Shown: one piece after another, positions 1 through 8,401 of the stretch
Position numbering within the stretch: position 1 is the stretch's first letter
Layout: each line of letters opens with the position of its first letter
DNA from: Plesiocystis pacifica SIR-1
Lineage (GTDB): Bacteria; Myxococcota_A; Polyangia; Nannocystales; Nannocystaceae
Direction: 5' to 3'
DNA length: 64,000 nucleotides
Assembly: GCF_000170895.1 (NCBI RefSeq)
Contig: NZ_ABCS01000001.1
Coordinates: 248,001-312,000 of the forward strand
Notes under the pieces: model-generated
The model's input: only the letters and a program-made list of their open reading frames with translations
The model's database searches: none
Told to the model about the DNA's origin: nothing
Translations under genes and position numbers: made by a program

Positions 1-264
1 GCGCCAGGACTTGTTGGACTTGAAGGTCTCCTCGGTGTCGATGCCGAGCAGGCGCAGGCTCGTGTCGAGGCCGTCGACCTTGATGGTGTCGCCGTCGACG
101 ATGGCGTTTTGCTTGAGCGGGAACTCGCCCAGGACCAGGCCCGCGGACTCGCGCTCGAGCTCGCTGCGGTCGAAGGTCGAGGGCGCGCTGGCGCAGCCGA
201 AGCTCGCGGCGAGCAGGACGGCCCACAGCGCGCGGGCGCGGGATCGTGAGGGACTCAAAGGCAC
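1..264 (-). CDS. Thermonuclease (SNase-like) family lipoprotein, 3' end outside window
   Basis: Only the first 88 codons are inside the window; the gene continues off the left edge. The GTG start at 264 overlaps the end of the upstream gene by 10 bases and has a strong AGGAGG ribosome-binding site 9 bases upstream, which decides the start. The product begins with basic residues and a hydrophobic stretch ending at Cys24, so it is probably exported and perhaps lipidated, although the lipobox (SFGC) is weak. The segment VDGDTIKVDGL followed by LRLLGIDTEET is the N-terminal signature of staphylococcal-nuclease-like domains, which cut DNA or RNA using calcium; the Asp of DGDT and the Asp of GID correspond to calcium ligands in the family. 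The catalytic Arg/Glu region lies outside the window. The overlap suggests cotranscription with the lamin-tail gene. Confidence 0.72.
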   Translation of the reverse strand, partial: MPLSPSRSRARALWAVLLAASFGCASAPSTFDRSELERESAGLVLGEFPLKQNAIVDGDTIKVDGLDTSLRLLGIDTEETFKSNKSWR

Positions 265-1034
265 CGGTTCGGACCTCCTGGGCTGCCCGGCAGGCCGACG
301 CCGAACAGGGGCTGGTCGGGGTCGGCCTCCTGGTCGTCGACGCACCAGCAGCCGGCGCTGTCGAGGTCGTTGGCGTCGGCGCTCGGCGGGCTGTCGGCGT
401 TGCCGCAGGCCAGGGTCCCGGCCGCGGGCAGGGCGTCGACGTCGTAGAAGACCTGGTCGATGAGCTCGCCGCAGGCCAGGAGCTCGACGAAGGCCGAGCG
501 GTAGCGCATCAGATCCAGGGGGTAGCTGTCGTCCTCGTCCTCGCTCTCGGCGAGGCTGCCCCCGGAGATGTCCCAGCCGATGGCGTAGTCGACGAAGCTC
601 TGGGACTGGTCGGGGTCGCCCGGGGCGACGACGGCGTAGGCTCCCGGCGCGAGGGAGAGATCGTCGCGGACGAAGAAGGTGAGCTCGTCCCCGCTGGTCG
701 AGCGCAGCCGCACCCGCATGCCCTGGAGATCGACGGTCGAGGCGCTGGCGTTGTAGACCTCGACGTAGTGGCCGAAGGAGTCCTGCGTGGCCTGGTCCCC
801 GCGCAGCTCGGAGATGACCAGCCCGCCGACCTCCACGGCTGGGCAGTAGTCCGGCCCCGCCTCGCGGGCGCAGCTGAGACACAGGGACAGACACAAGCAC
901 GGGGCGAGGCCCCCGACTGCACGAGCGGCGAGCCCGACTCGGGAGGGGGCGGGCTCCAAGGGCTGCACAGGCCCAAGCAGGGCGTGCATCGTCGACCAAA
1001 AGCCCACCCTCAGAGTCTGGAGTCTCGGCGCCAA
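255..1034 (-). CDS. Lamin-tail (LTD) domain secreted protein
   Basis: This 259-residue protein has a long N-terminal region with a hydrophobic Cys-rich segment (LCLSLCLSC near residue 50) that could be a signal peptide or lipoprotein signal; the true start may be an internal GTG nearer to it. Residues from about 70 onward (GLVISELRGDQ, then GHYVEVYNAS and MRVRLRSTSGDELTF) match the lamin-tail domain pattern, an immunoglobulin-like fold found in secreted bacterial proteins, often next to nucleases. The partner gene overlapping its 3' end encodes a thermonuclease-like protein, and LTD domains and nucleases often occur together, so a joint extracellular role in DNA handling is a reasonable inference. 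The C-terminus carries Cys residues (CWC) that may form disulfides. Confidence 0.68.
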   Translation of the reverse strand: MAPRLQTLRVGFWSTMHALLGPVQPLEPAPSRVGLAARAVGGLAPCLCLSLCLSCAREAGPDYCPAVEVGGLVISELRGDQATQDSFGHYVEVYNASASTVDLQGMRVRLRSTSGDELTFFVRDDLSLAPGAYAVVAPGDPDQSQSFVDYAIGWDISGGSLAESEDEDDSYPLDLMRYRSAFVELLACGELIDQVFYDVDALPAAGTLACGNADSPPSADANDLDSAGCWCVDDQEADPDQPLFGVGLPGSPGGPNRCL

Positions 1035-1667
1035 GGTCCGCGAGTCTAAAGTAGGACCAGTGACGTCGGCGCTTCAGCACCAATCCGGTCCCGTGACGCG
1101 GGGGGAGCGAAGTGCGCCAAAGCGGCGTTTGAGCGCTCGAATGGCCCATCTGAGGCGGGCTGTGGGTGGCTCCAGGGGGCGACGGAGGAGCTTTTCAGGG
1201 CTGTTTCCGGTGGCTTTTCTGGGTCGATGATGGGCAGAGAGATCTCTACCGCGCGCTCCGCAAACAAGGGAGCGAAATCGCTCTTTGGCACTCATCGCCT
1301 TTTTGAGGCCGCCGCGCGTTCGAAGGCCAGTTCCCGCGCGGGTTGCGAGAGCCCTCGTCCGGCCCAATGGCCGATTGAATTCATGACTCGAAAAGCAACA
1401 CTCGCGGGTGGGTTCGGGGTGACTTTCGCTACCCCAGCCGGACGCACAATCGTCATGTCTACACGCGCTTAGGACCGATGAGTGTCCGAAGGGACATGCG
1501 GCTTCGGGGTCAGAGCGCCTCCTCTTGCCAAACGAGGCGAGCCACAGCGGGCGAGCTCGAGGCTCCGCGTCGCCCCTCGTGCGAATCGGAGCAGGTGCCC
1601 CGGTAGCGATCACACTGCTTGCAATCCGCTGGCAAGGAACGCAGGCTTTGGCGTACCGGCGTGAGTC
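1035..1667. other. Intergenic region, no gene seen
   Basis: These 633 bases lie between the divergent lamin-tail gene and the H-NOX gene. Open frames on both strands exist but have no recognisable domain and read as shadows of GC-rich sequence. A short perfect hairpin of GAGCGA and TCGCTC occurs near 1268-1285. The promoters of both flanking genes must lie here, but I cannot pick convincing boxes. Confidence 0.5.
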
Positions 1668-2219
1668 ATGAAGGGCGCTTTCCTCAAGTGCATGAAGGAG
1701 ATGGTCGTCACCCAGCACGGTGAAGACCAGTGGATCGAGATCCTCACGGCCTCGGACTTCCCCAACAAAAAGCCGATCTTGGCGACGAGTACCGTGCCCG
1801 ACGAGCACTTTTACTCGGTGCTCAAGACCTCGCAGCGCCAGCTCAAGATGGGTCGGCGGCAGCTCTACGACGCCTTCGCCGACTACTGGATCTGCATCTA
1901 CGGTCCGCGCCTGTCGCCGCGGCAGTTCGAGGAGTGCTCCAACAGCCGCGAGTTTCTGGCCGTCCTCGACCACATCCACGAGACCGTCCAGCGGCGCGTG
2001 CGGGGGGCCAAGCCGCCCACGCTGACCATGGAGTGGCAGAGCGAGGACATCATGATCGTGACCTACGAGTCCGAGCGCGAGCTCGTCGACTTGTTGATGG
2101 CCATGTTTCGCGCCCTCGGTCGCTACTTCAACGACGACATCGAGCGCGTCGAGAAGATCGATTCGACCCACGTGCGCGTGGGCTTTGCCGAGCTCGTCGA
2201 CATCTCGGCGGCCCAGTAG
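1668..2219 (+). CDS. Stand-alone H-NOX (haem NO/O2-binding) domain protein
   Basis: The 183-residue product is one complete H-NOX domain with nothing attached. It starts MKGAFLKCMKEMV, the usual H-NOX opening, and has the family haem ligand region LDHIHETV (His104 by comparison with LDxxH in characterised members) and the haem propionate-binding YxSxR motif as YESER (Tyr133, Ser135, Arg137). H-NOX proteins bind nitric oxide or oxygen on ferrous haem in the cytoplasm and pass the signal to a partner such as a histidine kinase or a cyclic-nucleotide enzyme, usually encoded next door. Here neither neighbour is a signalling enzyme, so the partner is unknown. The start is fixed by the conserved N-terminus. 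Confidence 0.9.
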   Translation: MKGAFLKCMKEMVVTQHGEDQWIEILTASDFPNKKPILATSTVPDEHFYSVLKTSQRQLKMGRRQLYDAFADYWICIYGPRLSPRQFEECSNSREFLAVLDHIHETVQRRVRGAKPPTLTMEWQSEDIMIVTYESERELVDLLMAMFRALGRYFNDDIERVEKIDSTHVRVGFAELVDISAAQ

Positions 2220-2239
2220 CTCGGGCAGTCACTCGGGGG

Positions 2240-2620
2240 TCAGGCCTCGGGCTCGGACTTGGCCGCGAGGGCCTTGGCCTCTTTTTGCTTCTTGCGCAGG
2301 ACCCAAAGCGTCCCGGCGGTGAAGGTCGGGAACACGTTCAGGCCGGGGGCGAACTCGAGGGCCGCGGCGGGCAGGAGCTGCCAGCGCGGGCCCATCATCA
2401 GCATGAGCAGGGCGCTGACGGCACAGCTGAACAGGAGCTGGGCGGGGAGCGCGAACTGGTCCGCGCCGAGGGTCAGCGCGGTCGTCCCGAACTGAACGGA
2501 GTCGGCGAGCAGAGCCAGGAGGACGCCGAAGGTGTCGCGGTAGCGGACGCCCTTTGGGGCCTCGCTGGCCTCGGGGGAGGGGCTGGCGGGCATGGCGGTC
2601 GAGGTCGCGGACAGGGCCAT
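2240..2620 (-). CDS. Small membrane protein of unknown function
   Basis: The 126-residue product has a short Ser/Pro/Ala-rich N-terminus, two to three hydrophobic segments (about residues 32-52, 58-78 and 85-105) and a charged Lys-rich C-terminus (RKKQKEAKALAAK). This looks like a small inner-membrane protein with a cytoplasmic tail. I do not recognise the family. It lies downstream of, and on the same strand as, the sdmA/sdmB-like pair but is separated from them by a 169-bp MITE-like element, so it may have its own promoter. Confidence 0.6.
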   Translation of the reverse strand: MALSATSTAMPASPSPEASEAPKGVRYRDTFGVLLALLADSVQFGTTALTLGADQFALPAQLLFSCAVSALLMLMMGPRWQLLPAAALEFAPGLNVFPTFTAGTLWVLRKKQKEAKALAAKSEPEA

Positions 2621-2665
2621 GGCCTCCCCAACCCTCGGGAGCCCCGCGCATTCCCGCCTGGATGG

Positions 2666-2834
2666 CTAGTACCGCGTGTCTGATGTCCGTGCCGGGTTTG
2701 GGGCATCGCTGGGACCCGAGGGCAAGGAGCCGCGACGACGCTGTGGTGGACCCCACTGCGAGGAGCGGCGACACAGCCATTCGGGTTCCAGTGCCGCTCC
2801 AAACCCGGCACGGACTTCGGACACGCGGTACTAG
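2666..2834. repeat. MITE-like element with 36-bp terminal inverted repeats
   Basis: The left arm (2666-2701) and right arm (2799-2834) are inverted copies matching at 34 of 36 positions, both ending in CTAGTACCGCGTGTC. Weaker pairing continues inward for another 20 or so bases, so the whole element can fold into one long imperfect hairpin. It has no coding capacity. It ends 2 bases beyond the stop of the Rieske gene. A 25-bp palindrome made of the same termini is found at 49755-49779, which supports a dispersed family rather than a unique structure. Confidence 0.75.
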
Positions 2835-2836
2835 CA

Positions 2837-3967
2837 CTAGCCGTTGGGCGCGCTGGGCATCACCGGGAGTCGGCGCATGGCGCCCTGGCGCTCGCGCTCG
2901 GCCAGGTACTCCTCCCACTTGGCGATGGTCAGCTTCTGGAACTCGAGCACGGCCGGGTTCAGCTCGGCGACGGGGGCGTTGTAGTAGCGCTCGTAGCCGC
3001 GCTGCTCCGCCTCGACGGCGGTGCCGTCCTCCTCGAGCAGGGGACGCATCAGCACGCGGTTGGCGATCTCGAGCACGGGGCGCATGAACCACCGGGGGAT
3101 CGGGGTGCCGAGCACCGGGATGTCGAGGGCCTTGTAATAGAACAGGAAGAAGGCCCGGGTGGTGCGCTCGTCGATGGGCAGGATCAGGCACCAGTGCTTG
3201 ATCCAGTCGTCGGTGTTCGACCACTGATGCGGGTACGCGTAGCACAGCCGCATGTGGTTGGTGTTCGCCTTCTTGCGCGGGATGAAGTGGCTGTAGAGCT
3301 TCCCGGCGCCGACGAGGGTGTCGTACTCCACGAACACCTGCGCGGCCTCGTCGTCGACCTCGATCTTGGTCAGCTTGGGATCCTTGAAGGGCTCGTAGCG
3401 CTTGTGCAGGTAGGCGTGGGTGAAGTCCGAGACGTTGTCGATGATCATCGAGTGGTGGGCCTGCCAGGTGAAGTCCACCGGCACGCAGGCCCAGGCGTCG
3501 GGCCCCTCGAGCTCGGGGATCTCGGGCATGGCCACGGTCTCGGCGCGATCGCGGTCGCCGGGGAACAGCCACATCAGGCCGTAGCGCTCGCGCACGGCGA
3601 AGTCGGGGAGGCGGATCTTGGGGAGCTTCTTGTCGAACAGCTCGTGGGGCACGTCGACGAGGCGGCCGTCGCCGTCGAAGGTCCAGCCGTGGTAGGGGCA
3701 CACGACCTGGCAGCCCCGGACCTCGCCGCCGCTGAGCGCGAGCTGGCGGTGGGCGCAGCGGTCCTCGACGGCGCGCAGGCTGCCGTCCGAGCCGCGGAAC
3801 AGGGCGAAGTCCTTGCCCCAGAAGGTGACCTTGGTGACCTCGCCGGGGGCCAGGTCCTTGGAGTAGCCCACGGGGTACCAGTAGTTGGGGTTCATGCCGG
3901 CGGCGCGAACCTTTTGCCTGCGGTTCTTGGCTTCGTGGAAGCTGGGGATGGGCAGCTTGGTGGACAT
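2837..3967 (-). CDS. sdmA: Rieske-type oxygenase, likely sterol C-4 demethylase subunit SdmA
   Basis: The 376-residue protein has a Rieske [2Fe-2S] domain with ligands Cys71-x-His73 and Cys90-x2-His93 (CAHRQ and CPYHGW). A mononuclear iron site follows in NVSDFTHAYLH (Asn178, Asp181, His184, His188). This is the layout of Rieske non-haem oxygenases that hydroxylate or demethylate hydrophobic substrates using electrons from a separate reductase. The gene starts 11 bases after a 3-beta-hydroxysteroid-dehydrogenase-like gene. The same pair, SdmA plus SdmB, removes a C-4 methyl group from sterols in Methylococcus capsulatus, and some myxobacteria make sterols. The sterol assignment is inferred from family and pairing; another steroid, terpenoid or aromatic substrate is possible. 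No ferredoxin or reductase gene is in the window. Confidence 0.68.
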   Translation of the reverse strand: MSTKLPIPSFHEAKNRRQKVRAAGMNPNYWYPVGYSKDLAPGEVTKVTFWGKDFALFRGSDGSLRAVEDRCAHRQLALSGGEVRGCQVVCPYHGWTFDGDGRLVDVPHELFDKKLPKIRLPDFAVRERYGLMWLFPGDRDRAETVAMPEIPELEGPDAWACVPVDFTWQAHHSMIIDNVSDFTHAYLHKRYEPFKDPKLTKIEVDDEAAQVFVEYDTLVGAGKLYSHFIPRKKANTNHMRLCYAYPHQWSNTDDWIKHWCLILPIDERTTRAFFLFYYKALDIPVLGTPIPRWFMRPVLEIANRVLMRPLLEEDGTAVEAEQRGYERYYNAPVAELNPAVLEFQKLTIAKWEEYLAERERQGAMRRLPVMPSAPNG

Positions 3968-3978
3968 GGTGGGCTCGC

Positions 3979-5124
3979 TCAGGGGCTCGGGTTGGTCGCC
4001 GGCTCGGGGGCGGTCTGGCGGGGCACGGACACGGCGCTGGCGCGGCGGACCATGCCCTCGCGGGCGAAGAATTCGACGGCCTCGGCGATGGCCGTGCGCA
4101 GCTCCGTGGGCTCGAAGCCGAGCTCGCGCTGGGCCTTGGAGCTGTCCACGCGTCGACGCATGCGCAGCACCGCGAGGGAGCCGGGGGTCAGGCGCTGGCT
4201 CGCCTTGGGGAAGAAGCGGGCCAGGGTCCCGGAGTAGACCTTGGCCACGCGGTTGACGAACTCGAAGGGCAGCTCGACGAGGGGGTGGTCGACGCCGGCG
4301 ACCTCGCCCGCGGTCCGGAACAGCTCGCCGAGGGTCAGAAAGCCCGTGGCGAACACGTACTTTTGCCCGCTGCGTCCGCGGGCCATGGCCAGCAGGTGGC
4401 CGTCGGCGATGTCGCGGGCGCGGATCCAGCTGAACCCGCCGTCGACGTAGGCGCGCTGGCGGCCGTCGATGTAGTCGCACAGCGTCCCGCCCATGCGCGA
4501 GGGCAGGTAGTCGTGGGGGCCGATGCACCCGCAGCTCGTGGCGATGACCACGTCGAGGCCCTCGGCCGCGAACACCAGGGCCTGGTGCTCGGCGAGGGCC
4601 TTGGTGTGGGCGTAGGCCATGGGCCCGCCGCCCTGGGCGTAGCGGAAGGGGTAAAAAGGCAGGCCCTCGGCGCTGGGCTGGCTGGGGTCGTCGAGGTCGA
4701 AGCCCGTGGCCGAGAAGGAGCCCGTGAGCACGACCCGCTCGACGCCGGCGTCGAGGCTGGCGCGGAGCAGGTCGCGGGTGCCGAGCACGTTGATGGCGTA
4801 GAGCTCGCGCTGCTCGGCGGGGTTCGAGGTCGCCGTCGAGATCTTGGCGGCGACGTGGAACACCCGGGTGACGCCGTCGAGGGCCCGGCGCAGGGAGTCG
4901 AGGTCGCGCAGGTCCCCGGGCGTGCGCTCGATGTCGAGGCCCTCGAGGCCGCGGTCGTTGGCGCCGGGCTGGACGAGGGCCCGGACCGCGCAGCCCTCTT
5001 CGAGCAGCCGGCGGACCAGGTTGTTGCCGACGTGGCCGCTCGCGCCGGTGACCAGGATCGTGCCCTTGGCCAGGTCGGCGGCGGGGAGGGGAGGGGTACC
5101 GTCGCTGGGAGAGCTCGTCGCCAT
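3979..5124 (-). CDS. sdmB: NAD(P)-dependent 3-beta-HSD-like dehydrogenase, likely SdmB
   Basis: The 381-residue protein is an extended short-chain dehydrogenase. It has the Rossmann motif TGASGHVG at residues 26-33 and the catalytic pair Tyr171-x3-Lys175 (YAHTK), with a Ser in TGSFSATG about 35 residues earlier. Relatives oxidise a 3-beta-hydroxyl and decarboxylate a C-4 carboxyl in sterols. Its partner immediately downstream is a Rieske oxygenase, which fits the SdmA/SdmB two-enzyme C-4 demethylation system, where SdmB removes the carboxyl left by SdmA. The two genes are only 11 bases apart and are probably cotranscribed. A general sugar-nucleotide or dihydroflavonol reductase role is less likely given the partner but is not excluded. 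Confidence 0.7.
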   Translation of the reverse strand: MATSSPSDGTPPLPAADLAKGTILVTGASGHVGNNLVRRLLEEGCAVRALVQPGANDRGLEGLDIERTPGDLRDLDSLRRALDGVTRVFHVAAKISTATSNPAEQRELYAINVLGTRDLLRASLDAGVERVVLTGSFSATGFDLDDPSQPSAEGLPFYPFRYAQGGGPMAYAHTKALAEHQALVFAAEGLDVVIATSCGCIGPHDYLPSRMGGTLCDYIDGRQRAYVDGGFSWIRARDIADGHLLAMARGRSGQKYVFATGFLTLGELFRTAGEVAGVDHPLVELPFEFVNRVAKVYSGTLARFFPKASQRLTPGSLAVLRMRRRVDSSKAQRELGFEPTELRTAIAEAVEFFAREGMVRRASAVSVPRQTAPEPATNPSP

Positions 5125-5243
5125 GGCCGTAGCGATCCGGGATGGACCGCTTCGGTGGCTATCACGGGCTCCGCCGCGGCGGCGTGCGGCGGAGCACAGC
5201 GGAGCACAGGGGACCCGAGGACCGCGGTGGCGGAGCCACGAGC

Positions 5244-8240
5244 CTACTCACGGCGTCGACGACGGAGGCCCAAGAGCGCGAGCAGGGCCAGGGCGCCGGT
5301 GCCCGCGAAGCCGCGACCCTCGGCGCCAACCTCCGCGTCGGCCGTGCACCCGCAGCCACGCCCACCCGGGAGCCAGACCTCGTCGCCGCCGGTCTCGCCG
5401 GTGTCCGTCTCGGGCTCCTCCTCGTCCTCGAACAGGCAGCCCGAGGAGCAGCCGTCGCCGTTTTCGAGGTTGCCGTCGTCGCACTGCTCGTAGGGCCCGA
5501 GGATGCCGTCGCCGCAAATGTTGCCTTCGCTGCCGGTCTCCTCTTCGCCGCCGGTCTCCTCGCCCGGGTCGGGGCCAGGGCCGGCGCCGGTCCCGACGAT
5601 GCACACCGCGTCGACGTTCCAGCCCCCGAACTCGAGGCCGCCGTCGGTCTGCACGTTGAAGCCGACCTCGATCTCGCCGTCGGCGTCGAGGAAGGCGGTC
5701 AGGTCGACGTCGTGGAAGCGCCACTCCTGGTCGCGGTGGTGCCGGTGCGCCGTGTAGTCGTCGACGCTGGCGAGGTTTTGCCAGCCGGTCTGGCCGTTGG
5801 CGGTGATGAAGGCCTGGTCGAAGTAGCCGTCCTCGACGGTGAGCCAGCGGCGGTACTGCAGGCGGACCCGCTCGTAGCCCGAGGCGTCGATCACCGGGGT
5901 CGTCAGCGAGTCGGAGCTGAAGGGCGGATAGAGGCCCTCGGGGCCGATGTTGGTGCCGGCGATGGATTGACCCTCGAAGGCCGAGGCCGGGTCCCCGCTC
6001 GCGCCCCCAGGGGAGCCGATTTGCCAGGAGCCGTCGAGCGTCCAGCCCTCGGCTCCGTTCTCGAAGTCGCTGCACCAGATCTCCTGGGCGTCGCCGACGA
6101 AGGCCTCGTACCAGGGGTCGACGTCGTTGCGCGGGTAGCTGGTGACGACGTCCTGGCCCCAGTCGAGGCGGGTCCGGTACTGGACGACGGCGTTGTCGGT
6201 GGCCCCTGCGATGGTCGCCACGAAGCTCGACGCGCCGGCGGAGGCCATGGGCAGGGTCTGGGTCGACCCGGCCGGCACGCCCAGCTCCGCGCGCTGGCGC
6301 CACTCGAGGGTCGCCGTGGGGGTCGCCGTGCTCGGGCAGCTGTAGCCGAGGGGCTGGTAGTCGAGGCGGACCTCGAGCTCGCCGCCGGGGCCGTCTTGGA
6401 CGGACACGTCGACCTCGGTGGGCCCGCTGAACAGCCCGTGGCGCCCGAAGGCCTCGTCGATCTCGCAGATGTCCGGCGTGCCGTTTTGCAGGTTGCCGTC
6501 GTCGTCGTTGGTGACCAGGGCCTCGAGGTACATCGAGGGGATGTCGACGGCGCGGCGCAGGGCCTGCAGCCAGATCTCGTCGGTGCGCCGGACGCCCCCG
6601 GAGTAGCCGTGCTTGGCGATGAGCAGCTCGCGGAGGTCCCACAAGGTCCCGCCGATGATCTGGCCCTCGAAGTGGACCCCGCCCTGGTCGCCGGGCCAGG
6701 TCCACTCCGAGCCCGGCGGGTCGAGGTCGCGCAGGGGCTCGTCGCTGCCCTGGTAAAAGCCCCGGCCCATGCCCGCGTCGTCGACGATGGTCGCCGCGAG
6801 GTAGTCCGCCGCGCCCTCGCTCAGGGAGCCGCTGAAGATGCCCACGCCGGGGACGAGGCCGAGCACGTGGGCGACGTGGCCGTACTCGTGATAGACGACG
6901 TCGGCGATCAGCGCGGTGTTCTCACAGCCCGCGCCGGCCAGGAAGAAGTTGATGGTGTCGCCGTCGGCGAAGGCGTTGCAGACGTCGTCGATGTTGACGG
7001 TGACCGCGGTCTGCGAGAGCGGGACCTCGAAGCTCGGGTCGATGGCCAGGACCCGCTGCTTGACGATCTCGGTGTGCGCGTAGGCGTTGAAGTGGGCGTC
7101 GAGCTCCGGGGGCTCGGCCTCTTCGGCGATCCACACGCCGGCAGGCGTCAGCATGGTCTCGGGGGTGAGCAGCTCGCCGGCGGCGTTGAACAGCTGCGCC
7201 CGCTCGCCGCGGAACTCGAAGCTGACGAGCTGGGGGCTCGTGAGCGGGAAGGTCCCGGTGACGTCGGCGACGCTCGTCTGGCCGCCGATGTTCACCTCCA
7301 TGAACGACGCGGGCATGTTGACCCGGGCGCCGAGGGGGTTGCGCTGGAAGGCCCCCAGGCGCAGCTCGGCGTAGTGGACCAGGCTGCGCCGGGCCACGGG
7401 CTTGCCGGTGCGCGCGTCGATGAACACCTCCCAGCGGCCGTGGGGGTCGTCGAGCTGGACCTCGACGGCGTAGACCTCTCGGGCCTCGATGCCGCCCCCG
7501 GGCCGGACCAAAGGCAGGATCTTCGGGCCGTCGAGGGCCGCGTCGGCGCGGGTCGGGGCCAGGTCGGCGCCCGCGAAGTCGTCGGCGATCCATCGGCGGG
7601 CGCTCGCGCGGACCTGGGCCTCGGGGGTCCGGGACACCGCCGCGCCGCCGGCGGGGGCGAGGGCGTCGAGGCCGGGGACGGCCTGGGAGCGCACGGCGAT
7701 CAGCCGGTCGGCCTTGAAGCGGAAGCTGATCTGGCCGCCGACCACGGGGCGGCCGTCGTGGCTCTGCGCGAAGCCGAGGCTGCGCACGTCGCCGGTCATG
7801 ACGTTGGCGACGAGCTGAAAGTCCGTCGCCCGGGCGCCGGGGGCGAGCAGGGGCAGGTGCTCGGCGAGGAAGGCCCGGGCGTAGGCCTCGGCGGCGGCGG
7901 GCGAGGCCACGGAGTGGGGCACGCTCAGCCCCGCGGGCACGACGGTGTCGAGGATCCCCGTGTCGGCGTCGAAGCGGGTCAGCGCGCGGCCGCCGAGCTT
8001 GGCCTGGAGCCGGGCGTAGGCCTGGGCCGTCGAGGGCTGCGCGCTCGCGCGGCGCCACTCGTGGGCCTCCACCCGCCGCGGCGTGGTGACGCCGGGGGCG
8101 AGCTCGAGGGCGTCGCGGTGCTTCAGGTGGTCCGGGGGCTGAACCGCGCCGGCTGGGGTGCTCGGCACGAGCAGGCCCACGCCGACGACGAGGCCGATGC
8201 CGAGGGGAAGGACGCTACGGGGGGAGAAACCGGTGAACAT
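5244..8240 (-). CDS. Secreted M36-like zinc metalloprotease with MYXO-CTERM tail
   Basis: I start the gene at the ATG at 8240 because it begins a good signal peptide (residues 1-32, ending PAGA); the open frame extends 65 codons further up without signal character. The 998-residue preproprotein has a propeptide with a PepSY/FTP-like region (about 60-290), then a catalytic domain with HEYGH (451-455) and a downstream Glu in SEGAADY (about 475) as likely third zinc ligand, as in gluzincins of the fungalysin group. Further on are beta-rich domains, a myxobacterial Cys-rich repeat (CGDGILGPYEQCDDGN) and a C-terminal GCGC, hydrophobic helix and Arg cluster, the MYXO-CTERM sorting signal for surface display. 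It probably digests protein outside the cell during predation or scavenging. Confidence 0.85.
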   Translation of the reverse strand: MFTGFSPRSVLPLGIGLVVGVGLLVPSTPAGAVQPPDHLKHRDALELAPGVTTPRRVEAHEWRRASAQPSTAQAYARLQAKLGGRALTRFDADTGILDTVVPAGLSVPHSVASPAAAEAYARAFLAEHLPLLAPGARATDFQLVANVMTGDVRSLGFAQSHDGRPVVGGQISFRFKADRLIAVRSQAVPGLDALAPAGGAAVSRTPEAQVRASARRWIADDFAGADLAPTRADAALDGPKILPLVRPGGGIEAREVYAVEVQLDDPHGRWEVFIDARTGKPVARRSLVHYAELRLGAFQRNPLGARVNMPASFMEVNIGGQTSVADVTGTFPLTSPQLVSFEFRGERAQLFNAAGELLTPETMLTPAGVWIAEEAEPPELDAHFNAYAHTEIVKQRVLAIDPSFEVPLSQTAVTVNIDDVCNAFADGDTINFFLAGAGCENTALIADVVYHEYGHVAHVLGLVPGVGIFSGSLSEGAADYLAATIVDDAGMGRGFYQGSDEPLRDLDPPGSEWTWPGDQGGVHFEGQIIGGTLWDLRELLIAKHGYSGGVRRTDEIWLQALRRAVDIPSMYLEALVTNDDDGNLQNGTPDICEIDEAFGRHGLFSGPTEVDVSVQDGPGGELEVRLDYQPLGYSCPSTATPTATLEWRQRAELGVPAGSTQTLPMASAGASSFVATIAGATDNAVVQYRTRLDWGQDVVTSYPRNDVDPWYEAFVGDAQEIWCSDFENGAEGWTLDGSWQIGSPGGASGDPASAFEGQSIAGTNIGPEGLYPPFSSDSLTTPVIDASGYERVRLQYRRWLTVEDGYFDQAFITANGQTGWQNLASVDDYTAHRHHRDQEWRFHDVDLTAFLDADGEIEVGFNVQTDGGLEFGGWNVDAVCIVGTGAGPGPDPGEETGGEEETGSEGNICGDGILGPYEQCDDGNLENGDGCSSGCLFEDEEEPETDTGETGGDEVWLPGGRGCGCTADAEVGAEGRGFAGTGALALLALLGLRRRRRE

Positions 8241-8401
8241 GTCGAAGGTCGCAAAACCCCGGACCCGGTCCGAGGGTGACGAGGGCATCATGACGGATGT
8301 CCATGTCCTCGCCCAGGCCGAACCTTCGGGGCTTTTGCGGGGTCGGGGGACGCGCAGGGGTGTGGCTGTTTCCCGGCCGGAACGACTGATAGGCTCTACC
8401 C

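Noticed and set aside
1074..2171. A 365-codon minus-strand frame opposite the H-NOX gene
   Set aside because: The H-NOX frame carries the haem-binding landmarks; the opposite frame has no family pattern and extends into featureless intergenic DNA.
5142..8279. A 1045-codon plus-strand open frame opposite the metalloprotease
   Set aside because: It mirrors the protease, has no domain or signal, and is full of Val/Ala/Gly/Asp runs typical of shadow frames.
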